Shown: positions 23,488 through 31,228, counted from the first letter of the stretch. The stretch is 35,979 nucleotides of DNA from an uncultured Lewinella sp. (GCA_937873655.1 CALMYQ010000069.1:1-35979), one strand, 5' to 3'. Program-made: numbers and translations. The notes: generated by a model not told the origin, from the sequence alone.

Positions 23488-24633
23488 ATGCAAACAACAA
23501 GACATCAGAAACACGCCAAACTGGCCCGGCCTGCCGCCGGGCATTTCGGGCGAAGGGAATGGGCCTTTATGGGAGCGCCCTGCGGGGGTATCCACGAATT
23601 GTTTGCCGACCTGGTCCGCGAATTGAGCCCCCGATACCGGCTTGCCTGTATGGATGCCGACCACCACAGCCAACCGGAAGACAGCGGGTGGCTGGCCGGG
23701 GGCGCGAATGCCGTTTACACCAACAAGCTCGAATACCACCGGCTGGACCGGCGCGACGAACCCAATGCGTTCCAATACCGGGAGTGGTTCAACGACGCGG
23801 ACGCCGTACTGATCAACGGCAACCATTTTACGGCTGCCCGCCAGGTTCTGATCCTGGATCCGCGCAAATTTGACTCGTTGAGCCGGAAACTGGACCGGCT
23901 GACCCAGGTGGACCTGGTGCTGGAATTACCGGAAGAACACCCGGTTCCCCAGGCAGTCCTCGACCATTTGGGCGACCGGCTGAAGGAAATTCCGAGGCTC
24001 CGGCTGGATGATCGCAGCGGTATAGCCCGTTGGCTATCGGCACAATTGGAAAGCGCCATCGCCCCGGTAAAAGGCCTGATCCTGGCCGGCGGGCAAAGCA
24101 CCCGCATGGGTACGGACAAAAGCCTGCTCGATTACCACGGCGTTCCGCAAAGGGATTATCTGTACAACATGATGGACAACCTGCGGTTGGAGCCCGTTTT
24201 GTCGGTGGCGGCAGGGCAGGAAATCCCCGGATTCCGGAGCATTCAGGATACCTTTCTCGGCCTGGGGCCGATGGGCGCCATTTTATCCGCCTTTCGGGAA
24301 GAACCCGATACCGCCTGGCTGGTGCTGGCCTGCGATCTGCCGCTGGTAGACGAGCAGGTGCTTCGTGTATTGATCGGCAACCGCCGCCCTTCTGCCGCGG
24401 CGACGGCTTTCCGCAGCCCCGAATCCGGGTTTCCGGAGCCGCTGGCGGCTATTTGGGAACCCCGGAGCTATCCGGTGCTGTTCCGGTTCCTGTCGCAGGG
24501 GTACTCGTGCCCCAGAAAGACACTGATCAATTCCTGTACCCATGTGATCGACCCGCCGACTCCGGAAAGCATGCTGAATGCCAATAAACCGGAGGAAATG
24601 GAAGCAATCCTGAAGCATTATGTGGGACGTTGA
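23488..24633 (+). CDS. Two-domain MobA-like molybdenum cofactor guanylyltransferase
   Basis: A 381-aa protein. Residues ~190-381 are a MobA-type nucleotidyltransferase: GLILAGGQSTRMGTDKSLL is the NTP-binding signature, followed by GLGPMGAILSA and ACDLPLVDEQVL with the metal-binding Asp. Such enzymes attach GMP to molybdopterin. Residues ~1-185 form a separate domain (KLARPAAGHFGRREWAFMGAPCGGIHELF, YRLACMDADHH, DAVLINGNHF, a DPRKFDSL segment). It looks like a P-loop-derived MobB-like adapter without an obvious Walker A; this part is inferred. The gene overlaps the cysteine desulfurase gene by 14 nt, pointing to coupled expression and a shared role in cofactor assembly. Confidence 0.85.
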   Translation: MQTTRHQKHAKLARPAAGHFGRREWAFMGAPCGGIHELFADLVRELSPRYRLACMDADHHSQPEDSGWLAGGANAVYTNKLEYHRLDRRDEPNAFQYREWFNDADAVLINGNHFTAARQVLILDPRKFDSLSRKLDRLTQVDLVLELPEEHPVPQAVLDHLGDRLKEIPRLRLDDRSGIARWLSAQLESAIAPVKGLILAGGQSTRMGTDKSLLDYHGVPQRDYLYNMMDNLRLEPVLSVAAGQEIPGFRSIQDTFLGLGPMGAILSAFREEPDTAWLVLACDLPLVDEQVLRVLIGNRRPSAAATAFRSPESGFPEPLAAIWEPRSYPVLFRFLSQGYSCPRKTLINSCTHVIDPPTPESMLNANKPEEMEAILKHYVGR

Positions 24634-25828
24634 ATCCTTCCGGGACCATTTTCCCCTGTTTTCGGCGCAACCCGGATTGGCCTATCTGGACAATGCGGCA
24701 ACCACCCAGAAGCCCGCTGCGGTTATTGAGGCCATTGCGGGTTATTACTCGAACGGATACGCCTCTGTTCACCGGGGGACCTACGCACTTGCGGATGCGG
24801 TAACCAGGACTTACGAGGGGGTTCGGAAAAAGGCAGCTCAATTTATCAATGCGGGATCGGAGAAAGAGATCGTCTTCACTTCCGGCGCTACGGGCGGAAT
24901 TAATCTGGTCGCGGAAGCTTTTCTGGCCGACAAACTGGACAGCAGCCGGTCGATCGTGGTTACGGCCATGGAGCACCATTCCAACCTGCTGCCCTGGCAG
25001 GCCTTGGCGACCCGTTGCGGCGCTTACCTGCGGGTGGTTCGGGTGGATCCGGACGGTACGCTCAACCTGAACTCATTGTCGGAATGCCTGGATGAACATA
25101 CGGCTTTACTGGCGGTAACCCAGGTCTCCAATGTGCTGGGAACGGTCAACCCTGTCAAGGAAATAACAAGGGAAGCTGCCCGCAAAGGCATCCCGGTGCT
25201 GGTCGATGCGGCCCAGGGCGCCCTGTTGCATCCCATCGATGTGCAGGACTGGAATTGCGATTTTTTAGTATTTTCGGGTCATAAGATCTTCGGGCCGACC
25301 GGGATCGGGGTTTTATACGGCAAAAAAGAGCGCCTCGACGCTATGCGACCCTGGCAATACGGCGGCGAAATGGTGCTGGACGCCACTTTTGCGCACAGCG
25401 AATATGCACCCGCACCGGCCAGGTTTGAAGCCGGTACGCCGAATATAGCCGGCGTGACCGGACTGGGCGCCGCGATCGACTTTTTGACGGCGATGGACCG
25501 GCCGGCGGCGCTGGCATACACCACCGGATTGCGGCAATACGCGGTGGATCTGCTGGCCGATATTTCAGGCATCCGGATCCTTGCCCGGGATCTGCCGGAT
25601 TCGGTGATCGTCTCCTTTGATATTAAAGGCATCCACCCCCACGATATCGCCACCTTTATGGGCCAGGACCAGGTGGCCATCCGGGCCGGCCACCATTGCG
25701 CGCAACCGCTGATGGATTATTTCGGTTTGCCTGGGACGACGCGCGTATCGTTGGCGCCGTATAATACGAGGAGGGAAGCGGAAAGGATGGCGGGGTGTTT
25801 GGAGGAGGCGAGGAGGTTGTTGGGGTGA
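24620..25828 (+). CDS. sufS: Cysteine desulfurase, SufS/CsdA type
   Basis: A 402-aa PLP enzyme that takes sulfur from cysteine for Fe-S clusters and other thio-cofactors. Features: N-terminal YLDNAATTQKP, VHRGTY, TSGATGGINLVA, MEHHSNLLPW, the PLP lysine K222 in SGHKIFGPTG, and the persulfide cysteine C360 in RAGHHCAQP, where the RAGxHCAQP context indicates the SufS (group II) type. It overlaps the MobA-like gene. A SufU-like scaffold, its usual partner, is encoded 2.9 kb downstream beyond the sheath and nuclease genes. The symbol is by family; CsdA is equally possible. The TGA stop lies inside a GGGTGAG unit. Confidence 0.93.
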   Translation: MWDVESFRDHFPLFSAQPGLAYLDNAATTQKPAAVIEAIAGYYSNGYASVHRGTYALADAVTRTYEGVRKKAAQFINAGSEKEIVFTSGATGGINLVAEAFLADKLDSSRSIVVTAMEHHSNLLPWQALATRCGAYLRVVRVDPDGTLNLNSLSECLDEHTALLAVTQVSNVLGTVNPVKEITREAARKGIPVLVDAAQGALLHPIDVQDWNCDFLVFSGHKIFGPTGIGVLYGKKERLDAMRPWQYGGEMVLDATFAHSEYAPAPARFEAGTPNIAGVTGLGAAIDFLTAMDRPAALAYTTGLRQYAVDLLADISGIRILARDLPDSVIVSFDIKGIHPHDIATFMGQDQVAIRAGHHCAQPLMDYFGLPGTTRVSLAPYNTRREAERMAGCLEEARRLLG

Positions 25829-25912
25829 GTGGGTGAGTGGGTGCCCGCCTTCGTAACGCCTGCGGCGTCACTACGGCGGATGTGAGAGGGTGAGAGGGGG
25901 GACTTTGGGACG
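25823..25912. repeat. GGGTGAG array with embedded REP-like hairpin at the desulfurase stop
   Basis: GGGTGAG units begin with the desulfurase stop (TGA, 25826-25828), are interrupted by a GC-rich palindrome (25843-25880, CCCGCC...CTACGGCGG), and resume as GTGAGAGGGTGAGAGG. The inner segment TTCGTAACGCCTGCGGCGTC is identical to one at 31741-31760. Confidence 0.9.
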
Positions 25913-25933
25913 GGAAATTAAAACCAATAAAAT

Positions 25934-27502
25934 ATGGCTACGGATCGGAAAACACCGGGCGTTTATATTCAGGAACTGGATGCATTCCCGAATTCGGTTG
26001 CGCAGGTCGAAACGGCTATACCGGCCTTTATCGGGTATACGCCGCAGGCCGCTCTGAACGGGAAGCCCTGCTGGTTTGAGCCGGTTAAGGTCCATTCCAT
26101 GGGTGAATTCCTTGCTGTATTCGGCTTTTCGGCGGATCCGGTTACCGGGCAATCACCACCTCAGTATGCGCCTTCGTATTATATTACCCAACAAAAGAAG
26201 GCCCCGGCAAAAGGCGATTACTATACGTTCAACGGGAATGTCTATACCATTGAGCCCGACCCGGATACCGTTTATTACCTGTACAACAGCGTAAAACTGT
26301 TTTTTGAGAACGGCGGGACCCAGGCCTATATCGTTTCGACGGGGGGGTATGGCCCGGCGTCCGGATCACCGGTGGATGCGGGGGCAGCAATCGTCAACCT
26401 CAATGTGAAATTAGCCGACCTGACAAAGGGGCTGAAGGCCCTCCTGAAATTCCCGGATGTTACGCTATACGTTTTTCCGGAAGCTACCTTGCTCAGCAGC
26501 GAAGAAAACGGGACCCTGATGGAGGAAACCCTGCTTCAATGCGGGAATATGCAGACTGCAATGGCCATTTTTGATGTTATCGGCGGCAGGGCGCCGGACC
26601 CTATCCTCTGGCCCCAGGATATTCAGGTTTTCAGGAATAACACAGGCAGCAATTCCCTGGATCGGGGGGTAGCGTATTATCCGTTTTTGAATACCACTGC
26701 GGCAGCAATCGATGATATTACTTACGGGAACCTCAACGGAGGAAAGGTTACTACCTTGTCGGAATTATTGAATCCGGCTTCAGCGCCAAATCCCGCTGTG
26801 GTCAAAATCATCGACTCCATTGTCGAAGGGAATAAACTCACTGTCCGGGAAAACAACGCCGCACTGATGAATGCCAGTAAATTGTACCAACAGATCCTGG
26901 GCATTGTACAGGCGAAGGTGAATATTCTGCCGCCCAGCGGGATCATGGCGGGCGTATACAGCCTTGTGGATGCGACAAAAGGGGTTTGGACGGCGCCCGC
27001 CAACGTCGCGCCGGTCGGCGTAACCGACGTCACGATCCGGCTTTCCGATCAGGATCAGGCCGGGCTGAATGTGGATGCGGTCAGCGGTAAATCCATCAAC
27101 GCCATTCGGTTCTTTAACGGTCGCGGCGTGCTGGTTTGGGGCGCCCGTACGCTCGACGGCAACAGCCAGGATTGGCGCTATATCAACGTCAGGAGGACGA
27201 TCACGATGATCGAACAATCGGCAAAACATGCTGTAATGGCCTATGTTTTTGAACCCAACGATGCCAATACCTGGGCGGCAGTGAAGGGTATGCTGGACAA
27301 TTTCCTGACCAACCTCTGGCGGGATGGCGCTTTACAGGGTGCAAAGCCGTCGGATGCATTTGCTGTACAAATTGGATTGGGGTCTACCATGACTGCACAG
27401 GATGTGTTGGATAACCTGATGCGGGTTAATGTGATGGTCGCCGTTACCCACCCTGCTGAATTCATTATTATTACCATCGAACAACAACAGGCAACAACCT
27501 GA
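25934..27502 (+). CDS. Contractile tail sheath protein (phage/eCIS type), solitary
   Basis: A 522-aa tail sheath subunit. The N-terminal TPGVYIQELDAFPNSV and VETAIPAFIGYT, the GGTQAYIVS segment and the C-terminal third (AIRFFNGRGVLVWGARTL, then WRYINVRRT, IEQSAKHAVMAYVFEPND, MVAVTHPAEFIII) are those of sheath proteins from phage-like contractile injection systems (T4 gp18 / Afp2-4 family). Sheaths polymerise around an inner tube and contract to drive it through a membrane. No tube, baseplate, spike, AAA+ ATPase or second sheath gene is in the window, and the neighbours on both sides are unrelated. Its stop is directly followed by the reverse-complement stop of the convergent nuclease gene. 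It could be a remnant, a satellite of a complete cluster elsewhere, or repurposed. Confidence 0.9.
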   Translation: MATDRKTPGVYIQELDAFPNSVAQVETAIPAFIGYTPQAALNGKPCWFEPVKVHSMGEFLAVFGFSADPVTGQSPPQYAPSYYITQQKKAPAKGDYYTFNGNVYTIEPDPDTVYYLYNSVKLFFENGGTQAYIVSTGGYGPASGSPVDAGAAIVNLNVKLADLTKGLKALLKFPDVTLYVFPEATLLSSEENGTLMEETLLQCGNMQTAMAIFDVIGGRAPDPILWPQDIQVFRNNTGSNSLDRGVAYYPFLNTTAAAIDDITYGNLNGGKVTTLSELLNPASAPNPAVVKIIDSIVEGNKLTVRENNAALMNASKLYQQILGIVQAKVNILPPSGIMAGVYSLVDATKGVWTAPANVAPVGVTDVTIRLSDQDQAGLNVDAVSGKSINAIRFFNGRGVLVWGARTLDGNSQDWRYINVRRTITMIEQSAKHAVMAYVFEPNDANTWAAVKGMLDNFLTNLWRDGALQGAKPSDAFAVQIGLGSTMTAQDVLDNLMRVNVMVAVTHPAEFIIITIEQQQATT

Positions 27503-28360
27503 TTACCCGAAAGCCTCATTCAACAAGGCTGCCAGCCGAATGCCACCTTTCAGCAGGCGATCCTTTACGACCGGCAGGTTTTTGAACGGGTATTCGTAGC
27601 TCAAGGTGGGCAGGCCGCTGGTAAAGTCCGTTTTCTGGTAGGCGGTGGCGTACAGGGCTTTCCGGTGACCGATGGATTCCTGCGCCCAGGTTTCGACCCC
27701 GGCGTTCTGCCAGGTCCTGACCTCCTGATCGGCGGGGTGATCGATGAACTGGACGAATTCGGTATAGCTCAGTTTTTGCTGTTCGATCATGCTTTCATCC
27801 CAGACTTCGTGCAGGTTGGACCGTTCGCCGAACCAGAGTACCGCGATCTTGTTGCCGCCCAGGTCATACGTCCGGCCCACGTGCAGCGGTTGGTGGACAT
27901 CCCCGACAAAGTGGATGAGCAAGGCCAGTGCGGTGGCGCGGGTTGAGCCCATCAGGGGTTCTACCTTGTGTTCTGCCATCATGGCTTCAAAGATCCGGGT
28001 ATTGGCGGCGTCTCCTTTCAGCAGGGCGTGGAAAAATTGGATGGCTTCCACCACGTTGGCGATCTGACCGTCCTTGTGGTCCCGTTTCAGCACGGCGTCG
28101 AGGGTTTCGTCTTCATCCACGGAAATATAATGCCAGGGTTTGACAAAATCCCATGCCGGATCGGACCGGATCTCGTCGGCCCAGGTAGAGAGTTTGGCCA
28201 GGGGGTATGGGCCTGCCAGGTCCTGGATGGCTTTTTGGGCCTTATCGGTGAGGTGGCGTTGGGCGATCTCTGCGGTGATGCGGTGCCCGGTCGGACCCCA
28301 GGAAGCGGCAAATGCGCTGCAGGCGACCAGAAGGCAGAGAGGAACGAGGATTTTTTTCAT
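27503..28360 (-). CDS. Secreted S1/P1-family nuclease
   Basis: A 285-aa exported zinc nuclease of the S1/P1 family, degrading single-stranded DNA/RNA and removing 3' phosphates. The ATG at 28360 gives a signal peptide (MKKILVPLCLLVACSAFAA). The mature N-terminus near SWGPTGHR supplies the Trp and His zinc ligands. Further ligands are seen in STWADEIR, WHYISVDE, the hallmark HFVGDVHQPLHVG and NLHEVWD. Length is normal. An ATG 33 codons upstream lacks family support. The stop codon abuts that of the sheath gene with no spacer. Confidence 0.93.
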   Translation of the reverse strand: MKKILVPLCLLVACSAFAASWGPTGHRITAEIAQRHLTDKAQKAIQDLAGPYPLAKLSTWADEIRSDPAWDFVKPWHYISVDEDETLDAVLKRDHKDGQIANVVEAIQFFHALLKGDAANTRIFEAMMAEHKVEPLMGSTRATALALLIHFVGDVHQPLHVGRTYDLGGNKIAVLWFGERSNLHEVWDESMIEQQKLSYTEFVQFIDHPADQEVRTWQNAGVETWAQESIGHRKALYATAYQKTDFTSGLPTLSYEYPFKNLPVVKDRLLKGGIRLAALLNEAFG

Positions 28361-28555
28361 GGCAGTGGGTTGAGGTTGGATGAACCGGATGTTGTTTTGA
28401 CAGCAGTAGACGCAAGATAGTAAAATTACGTTCCCTTTGATTGATTTTACTGTGATCATGAGCCATTCCGCCTTTTATCCTGGACAAGTAGGGGACAGAC
28501 TAATGAGTTGAAGCTATGAATTCCTATTTTTTTTCACCACAAAAGAAACAAAAGC

Positions 28556-28625
28556 CCGCAAAAGCCATTGATCCGAAATCCCTCCGGGATTCGGAATCAA
28601 TCAATCCTTATATTTTCTTTTGCGG
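28556..28625. other. Nested inverted repeats in the 362-nt nuclease-sufU intergenic region
   Basis: The divergent gap 28361-28722 holds no gene. CCGCAAAAG (28556-28564) and CTTTTGCGG (28617-28625) form an outer stem. Inside, TTGATCCGAAATCCC (28568-28582) faces GGGATTCGGAATCAA (28586-28600) with a TCC loop and about three mismatches. This could be a REP-like element or a structured RNA; its GCAAAAG words resemble the GCAAAGACGCAAAG run at 33606-33622. Confidence 0.55.
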
Positions 28626-28671
28626 TTCGCAAATAATTTCACTTAAATTCGAATGATTTGTATTTTTCTTT

Positions 28672-28703
28672 TTTGCAGAAGTTTCCGGCATATTATAACT
28701 TGA
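28672..28703 (+). promoter_or_regulatory. Possible promoter of the sufU-like gene
   Basis: TTTG (28672-28675) is followed after 20 nt by TAACTTGA (28696-28703), an imperfect match to TAnnTTTG. The ATG lies 19 nt further on. The spacing fits; the -7 box is weak. Confidence 0.35.
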
Positions 28704-28722
28704 CCCATCATTCAACTTGAAC

Positions 28723-29187
28723 ATGCAGGAAAATCCGGAAAAGAAACAACTCGATCTGTACGGTGAAACCATCCTGAGGGAAAGCAGGTCGCCCTATCAT
28801 TTTGAAAAAATGCCGGAAGGGCAAACCGCGGTTGAAGCCTACAATCCGTATTGCGGGGATAAGTACCGGTTGTTCCCGGAAGTGGAGGAAGGGGTGATCC
28901 GGGCGATCCATTTTCACGGGTATGGGTGTGCGGTATCCAAGGCGTCGTGTTCGGTGCTGGCGCGGGAACTGGAGGGGAAGCCGGTGGAAGAGGCCCGGGC
29001 GCTGATCGAGGGATTTGTAGCTGCTATCCGGAGGGAGGCAATTCCATCTGACCGGGTGGCTCTGTTTGCTGCGCCGTTTTTACCTGCGGCGGATTATCCG
29101 GGACGGGAGACTTGCGCTGTTTTGGGGTGGGAGGCTTTGGGGCGGTGGTTGGAGGTTGATGATGGCCCTGCCCGCCATAGTTTTTAG
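28723..29187 (+). CDS. sufU: SufU/IscU-like iron-sulfur cluster scaffold or sulfur-acceptor protein
   Basis: A 154-aa NifU_N-fold protein. The three conserved Cys and the Asp are in place: YNPYCGDKYRLF, GYGCAVSKASCSVL and PGRETCAVLGWEAL. The GRETC...LGWEAL ending is typical of SufU, which accepts persulfide sulfur from SufS, whose gene lies 2.9 kb upstream on the same strand. The ATG at 28723 is preferred to a TTG two codons before. The last residues (about GPARHSF) are encoded by the start of a REP-like CCCGCCATAG repeat, so the C-terminus appears extended or replaced by the repeat. Confidence 0.88.
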   Translation: MQENPEKKQLDLYGETILRESRSPYHFEKMPEGQTAVEAYNPYCGDKYRLFPEVEEGVIRAIHFHGYGCAVSKASCSVLARELEGKPVEEARALIEGFVAAIRREAIPSDRVALFAAPFLPAADYPGRETCAVLGWEALGRWLEVDDGPARHSF

Positions 29188-29247
29188 AGCGGAGGCGGGT
29201 TTATGGTGGCTCCGTCCGCCATAGCCAACGGCGTAGGCGGGTTTATG
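29168..29247. repeat. Two REP-like CCCGCC...GGCGGGTTTATGG units at the sufU 3' end
   Basis: CCCGCCATAG...GAGGCGGGTTTATGG (29170-29207) and GTCCGCCATAGCCAACGGCG...GGCGGGTTTATGG (29210-29247) are two copies of a short palindrome. The TAG stop of sufU (29185-29187) lies in the first. Both copies share the GGCGGGTTTATGG tail with the element at 7257-7269. Confidence 0.75.
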
Positions 29248-29248
29248 G

Positions 29249-29466
29249 TTGTTTATGCGAATCAAGGGTTGAATCCACGATAAATGTGCCGTCAGGCACA
29301 AAATATCGGTAGCATGATGGTAATCAGGCGTTTTTGGCGTGCCGTAGGTACGCAATATGAGGTCTTCACATCGCATACCTACGGCATGCTGAACCACGTT
29401 TACCCGATTCGTCTACCGGGATTTGATCCCTACGGGATTTTTTAACCCTTGATTCGCATTGTTTAT
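29249..29466. mobile_element. MITE-like element with 16-bp terminal inverted repeats
   Basis: ATGCGAATCAAGGGTT (29255-29270) is the perfect reverse complement of AACCCTTGATTCGCAT (29444-29459). The ~205-bp unit is flanked by the 8-bp direct repeat TTGTTTAT (29249-29256 and 29459-29466), as expected for a target-site duplication. It codes for nothing evident. Inside are further inverted repeats: GTGCC-GTCA-GGCAC, and TGCCGTAGGTA (29340-29350) opposite TACCTACGGCA (29377-29387). It appears inserted in the TTTATGGTTGTTTAT tail of the preceding REP-like unit. No transposase is nearby, so any movement would need one supplied in trans. Confidence 0.65.
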
Positions 29467-29556
29467 CGGGACATGGCCTTTTATGGGGATTAGCTTTGAA
29501 TAATTTACATGATTAGGATATTTTATGAGTGCTATTATTTTGACAGTAAGGCTTTC

Positions 29557-29591
29557 AACTTCCTTAAAGAAGTTGGAGAATCCTATCTTTG
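29557..29591 (+). promoter_or_regulatory. Operator-like palindrome and -7 box upstream of DUF2200
   Basis: AACTTCCTTAAAGAAGTT (29557-29574) is an 18-bp near-perfect palindrome. Ten nt later comes TATCTTTG (29584-29591), an exact TAnnTTTG box. No TTTG lies at -33, where the palindrome sits, which suggests a regulated promoter. The DUF2200 ATG is 157 nt downstream, so the leader would be long; the stretch between holds no convincing gene. Confidence 0.35.
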
Positions 29592-29748
29592 CGAACTAAC
29601 GCTGAGGAACTTGCACAGCATAGTAATAAAGTTAAAGGCAAAAAGAAGGAACTAATATTAGGCGCGAGGCTGAAAGGTCTTCCCGTATCTCCCCCTTTTC
29701 CAGCACTATGCCCCAAACCACGTTTTGATCACCGAAATACCGTAAAAT

Positions 29749-30114
29749 ATGAACCAAACATCCCAACACGATGAGCGCATTGCCAAAATGACATTCGCTT
29801 CGGTCTATCCGCATTACGTGGCCAAGGTCGAGAAGAAAGGCAGGACGAAGGATGAACTGCATCAGGTCATTCGGTGGCTGACCGGGTACGACGAGGAAAA
29901 ATTGCAGGAGCTCATTGAGGAGAAAGCGACCTTCGAAAAATTCTTTCAGCATGCTTCGATCCACCCGAATGCCCACCTCATAACCGGCGTGATCTGCGGT
30001 TACCGGATTGAAGATATCGAAAATCCGCTGACCCAACAGGTGCGGTACCTGGACAAGCTGGTGGATGAATTGGCGAAGGGGCGCAAAATGGAAAAGATCC
30101 TGCGGGTTGCATGA
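29749..30114 (+). CDS. DUF2200 family protein
   Basis: A 121-aa soluble protein. [39 protein letters not shown] and the following helical segments ([50 protein letters not shown]) match DUF2200, a widespread small family of unknown function. The residues before [10 protein letters not shown] are slightly longer than usual, so the Met at residue 14 is an alternative start. It stands alone on the plus strand. Confidence 0.88.
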   Translation: MNQTSQHDERIAKMTFASVYPHYVAKVEKKGRTKDELHQVIRWLTGYDEEKLQELIEEKATFEKFFQHASIHPNAHLITGVICGYRIEDIENPLTQQVRYLDKLVDELAKGRKMEKILRVA

Positions 30115-30241
30115 GCCGGGCGGCCTGAAAGAGAATTACCGTTTACCAGCGAGGACGTTCGCGACTCAGGCAAATGATGTCATTCAACCCAAGATAGACT
30201 CAGGGAATTTTGAAAAATCAGCGTTGCCCGATCCCCTGTAC

Positions 30242-30595
30242 ATGATCGATCCTGCAAAAAGGGACCAACTTTACGGCCCTTCATGGGCCATGCCGCCTAT
30301 GCCGGATGGGTTGTATTTCAAAACTTCTGATTGGGATGATGCAACCGATCAACATGTGTATGCCTACCGGCCTACCATTCAGAAAATGGGAAAGGTTATC
30401 CATTCGGATTTTGACAAAGCCCTTGAATTAGGCGCTGAATCGGGCAACACCGGTAAATCGCTTACCCGCTACCAGGATACCCATGATTTTTATGTGTTAT
30501 TGCGTGAATACCGGGCATTTCTTGCCAACCCCGGCAATGCAGCATCCTATAAACCGTATCTGGACCGATTCCGGGAATTCAACAATAAGCTTTAG
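30242..30595 (+). CDS. Hypothetical protein, possibly a gene fragment
   Basis: From the first good ATG this gives 117 aa with no signal or membrane segment. It starts MIDPAKRDQLYGPSWAMPPMPDG, continues through an aromatic-rich middle, and ends YKPYLDRFREFNNKL. The same frame is open and protein-like upstream (RTFATQANDVIQPKIDSGNFEKSALPDPLY) back to the DUF2200 stop, without a usable start. This suggests the 5' end of a longer gene has been lost. An ATG at 30065 inside DUF2200 translates into a highly basic, unlikely leader. No family recognised. Confidence 0.45.
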   Translation: MIDPAKRDQLYGPSWAMPPMPDGLYFKTSDWDDATDQHVYAYRPTIQKMGKVIHSDFDKALELGAESGNTGKSLTRYQDTHDFYVLLREYRAFLANPGNAASYKPYLDRFREFNNKL

Positions 30596-30679
30596 GGCTG
30601 CCTTGTCCCTATTAATTGAAGGCGTTACCCACCCTTTTACCTCATTTTTGCATCTTTACAGTACAAACTGGACAGCCGG

Positions 30680-31228
30680 GTGACGGAACAAGAACTCATA
30701 GACGGATGTAAACTCGATGACCGCAGGGCCCAGAAAGCCCTTTATGAGCGGTATTCCCCCGATATGCTGGGGGTCTGCCGGCGGTACATCAAGGTACAGG
30801 AAGACGCTGAGGACGTGCTCGTAGAGGCCTTTTTCAAGGTGTTTGACAAGATCGATCAGTTTAAGCAGGAAGGGAGTTTTGAGGGTTGGATCCGCCGGAT
30901 CGTGGTGAACGAATCGCTGATGTTCCTCCGGAAAAGGCATAACTTCAACCTGACCGTGGAGCTGGACAAGGTGGAGATCGGCGAGCCCGCCCATGTACCG
31001 GCGGAGCTGGAAGCCCGGGAAATCCTCAGCCTGCTGAACGACCTGCCGACCGGCTACCGGACCGTTTTCAACCTCTACGTGTTGGAAGGGTTCAAACATA
31101 AGGAAATTGCCGACATGCTCGGCATCAGTATCAATACGTCAAAATCCCAGTTGATCCTGGCCAAAAAACGGCTTCAGGAACTGTTTACGGCCCGCGATCA
31201 GTGGCACCACAAAGAGCAAGCGGGATGA
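30680..31228 (+). CDS. ECF RNA polymerase sigma factor
   Basis: A 182-aa sigma-70 family protein of the extracytoplasmic-function group. Region 2 is ALYERYSPDMLGVCRRYIKVQEDAEDVLVEAFFKVFDKIDQF plus FEGWIRRIVVNESLMFLRK. Region 4 is LPTGYRTVFNLYVLEGFKHKEIADMLGISINTSKSQLILAKKRLQEL with the helix-turn-helix. The start is a GTG at 30680; no ATG lies near the family N-terminus. The next gene, a membrane-anchored protein, overlaps by ATGA and is the likely anti-sigma factor, so this sigma should respond to an envelope signal. Confidence 0.95.
   Translation: MTEQELIDGCKLDDRRAQKALYERYSPDMLGVCRRYIKVQEDAEDVLVEAFFKVFDKIDQFKQEGSFEGWIRRIVVNESLMFLRKRHNFNLTVELDKVEIGEPAHVPAELEAREILSLLNDLPTGYRTVFNLYVLEGFKHKEIADMLGISINTSKSQLILAKKRLQELFTARDQWHHKEQAG

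Noticed and set aside
29509..29655. A 48-codon frame starting MIRIFYECYYFDS
   Set aside because: It looks protein-like but is short and matches no family I know, and it overlaps the operator-like palindrome and -7 box. It is not supportable as a gene from sequence alone.
29589..29774. A 61-codon frame before DUF2200
   Set aside because: It starts with TTG inside the -7 box, overlaps the DUF2200 start, and has no recognisable pattern.
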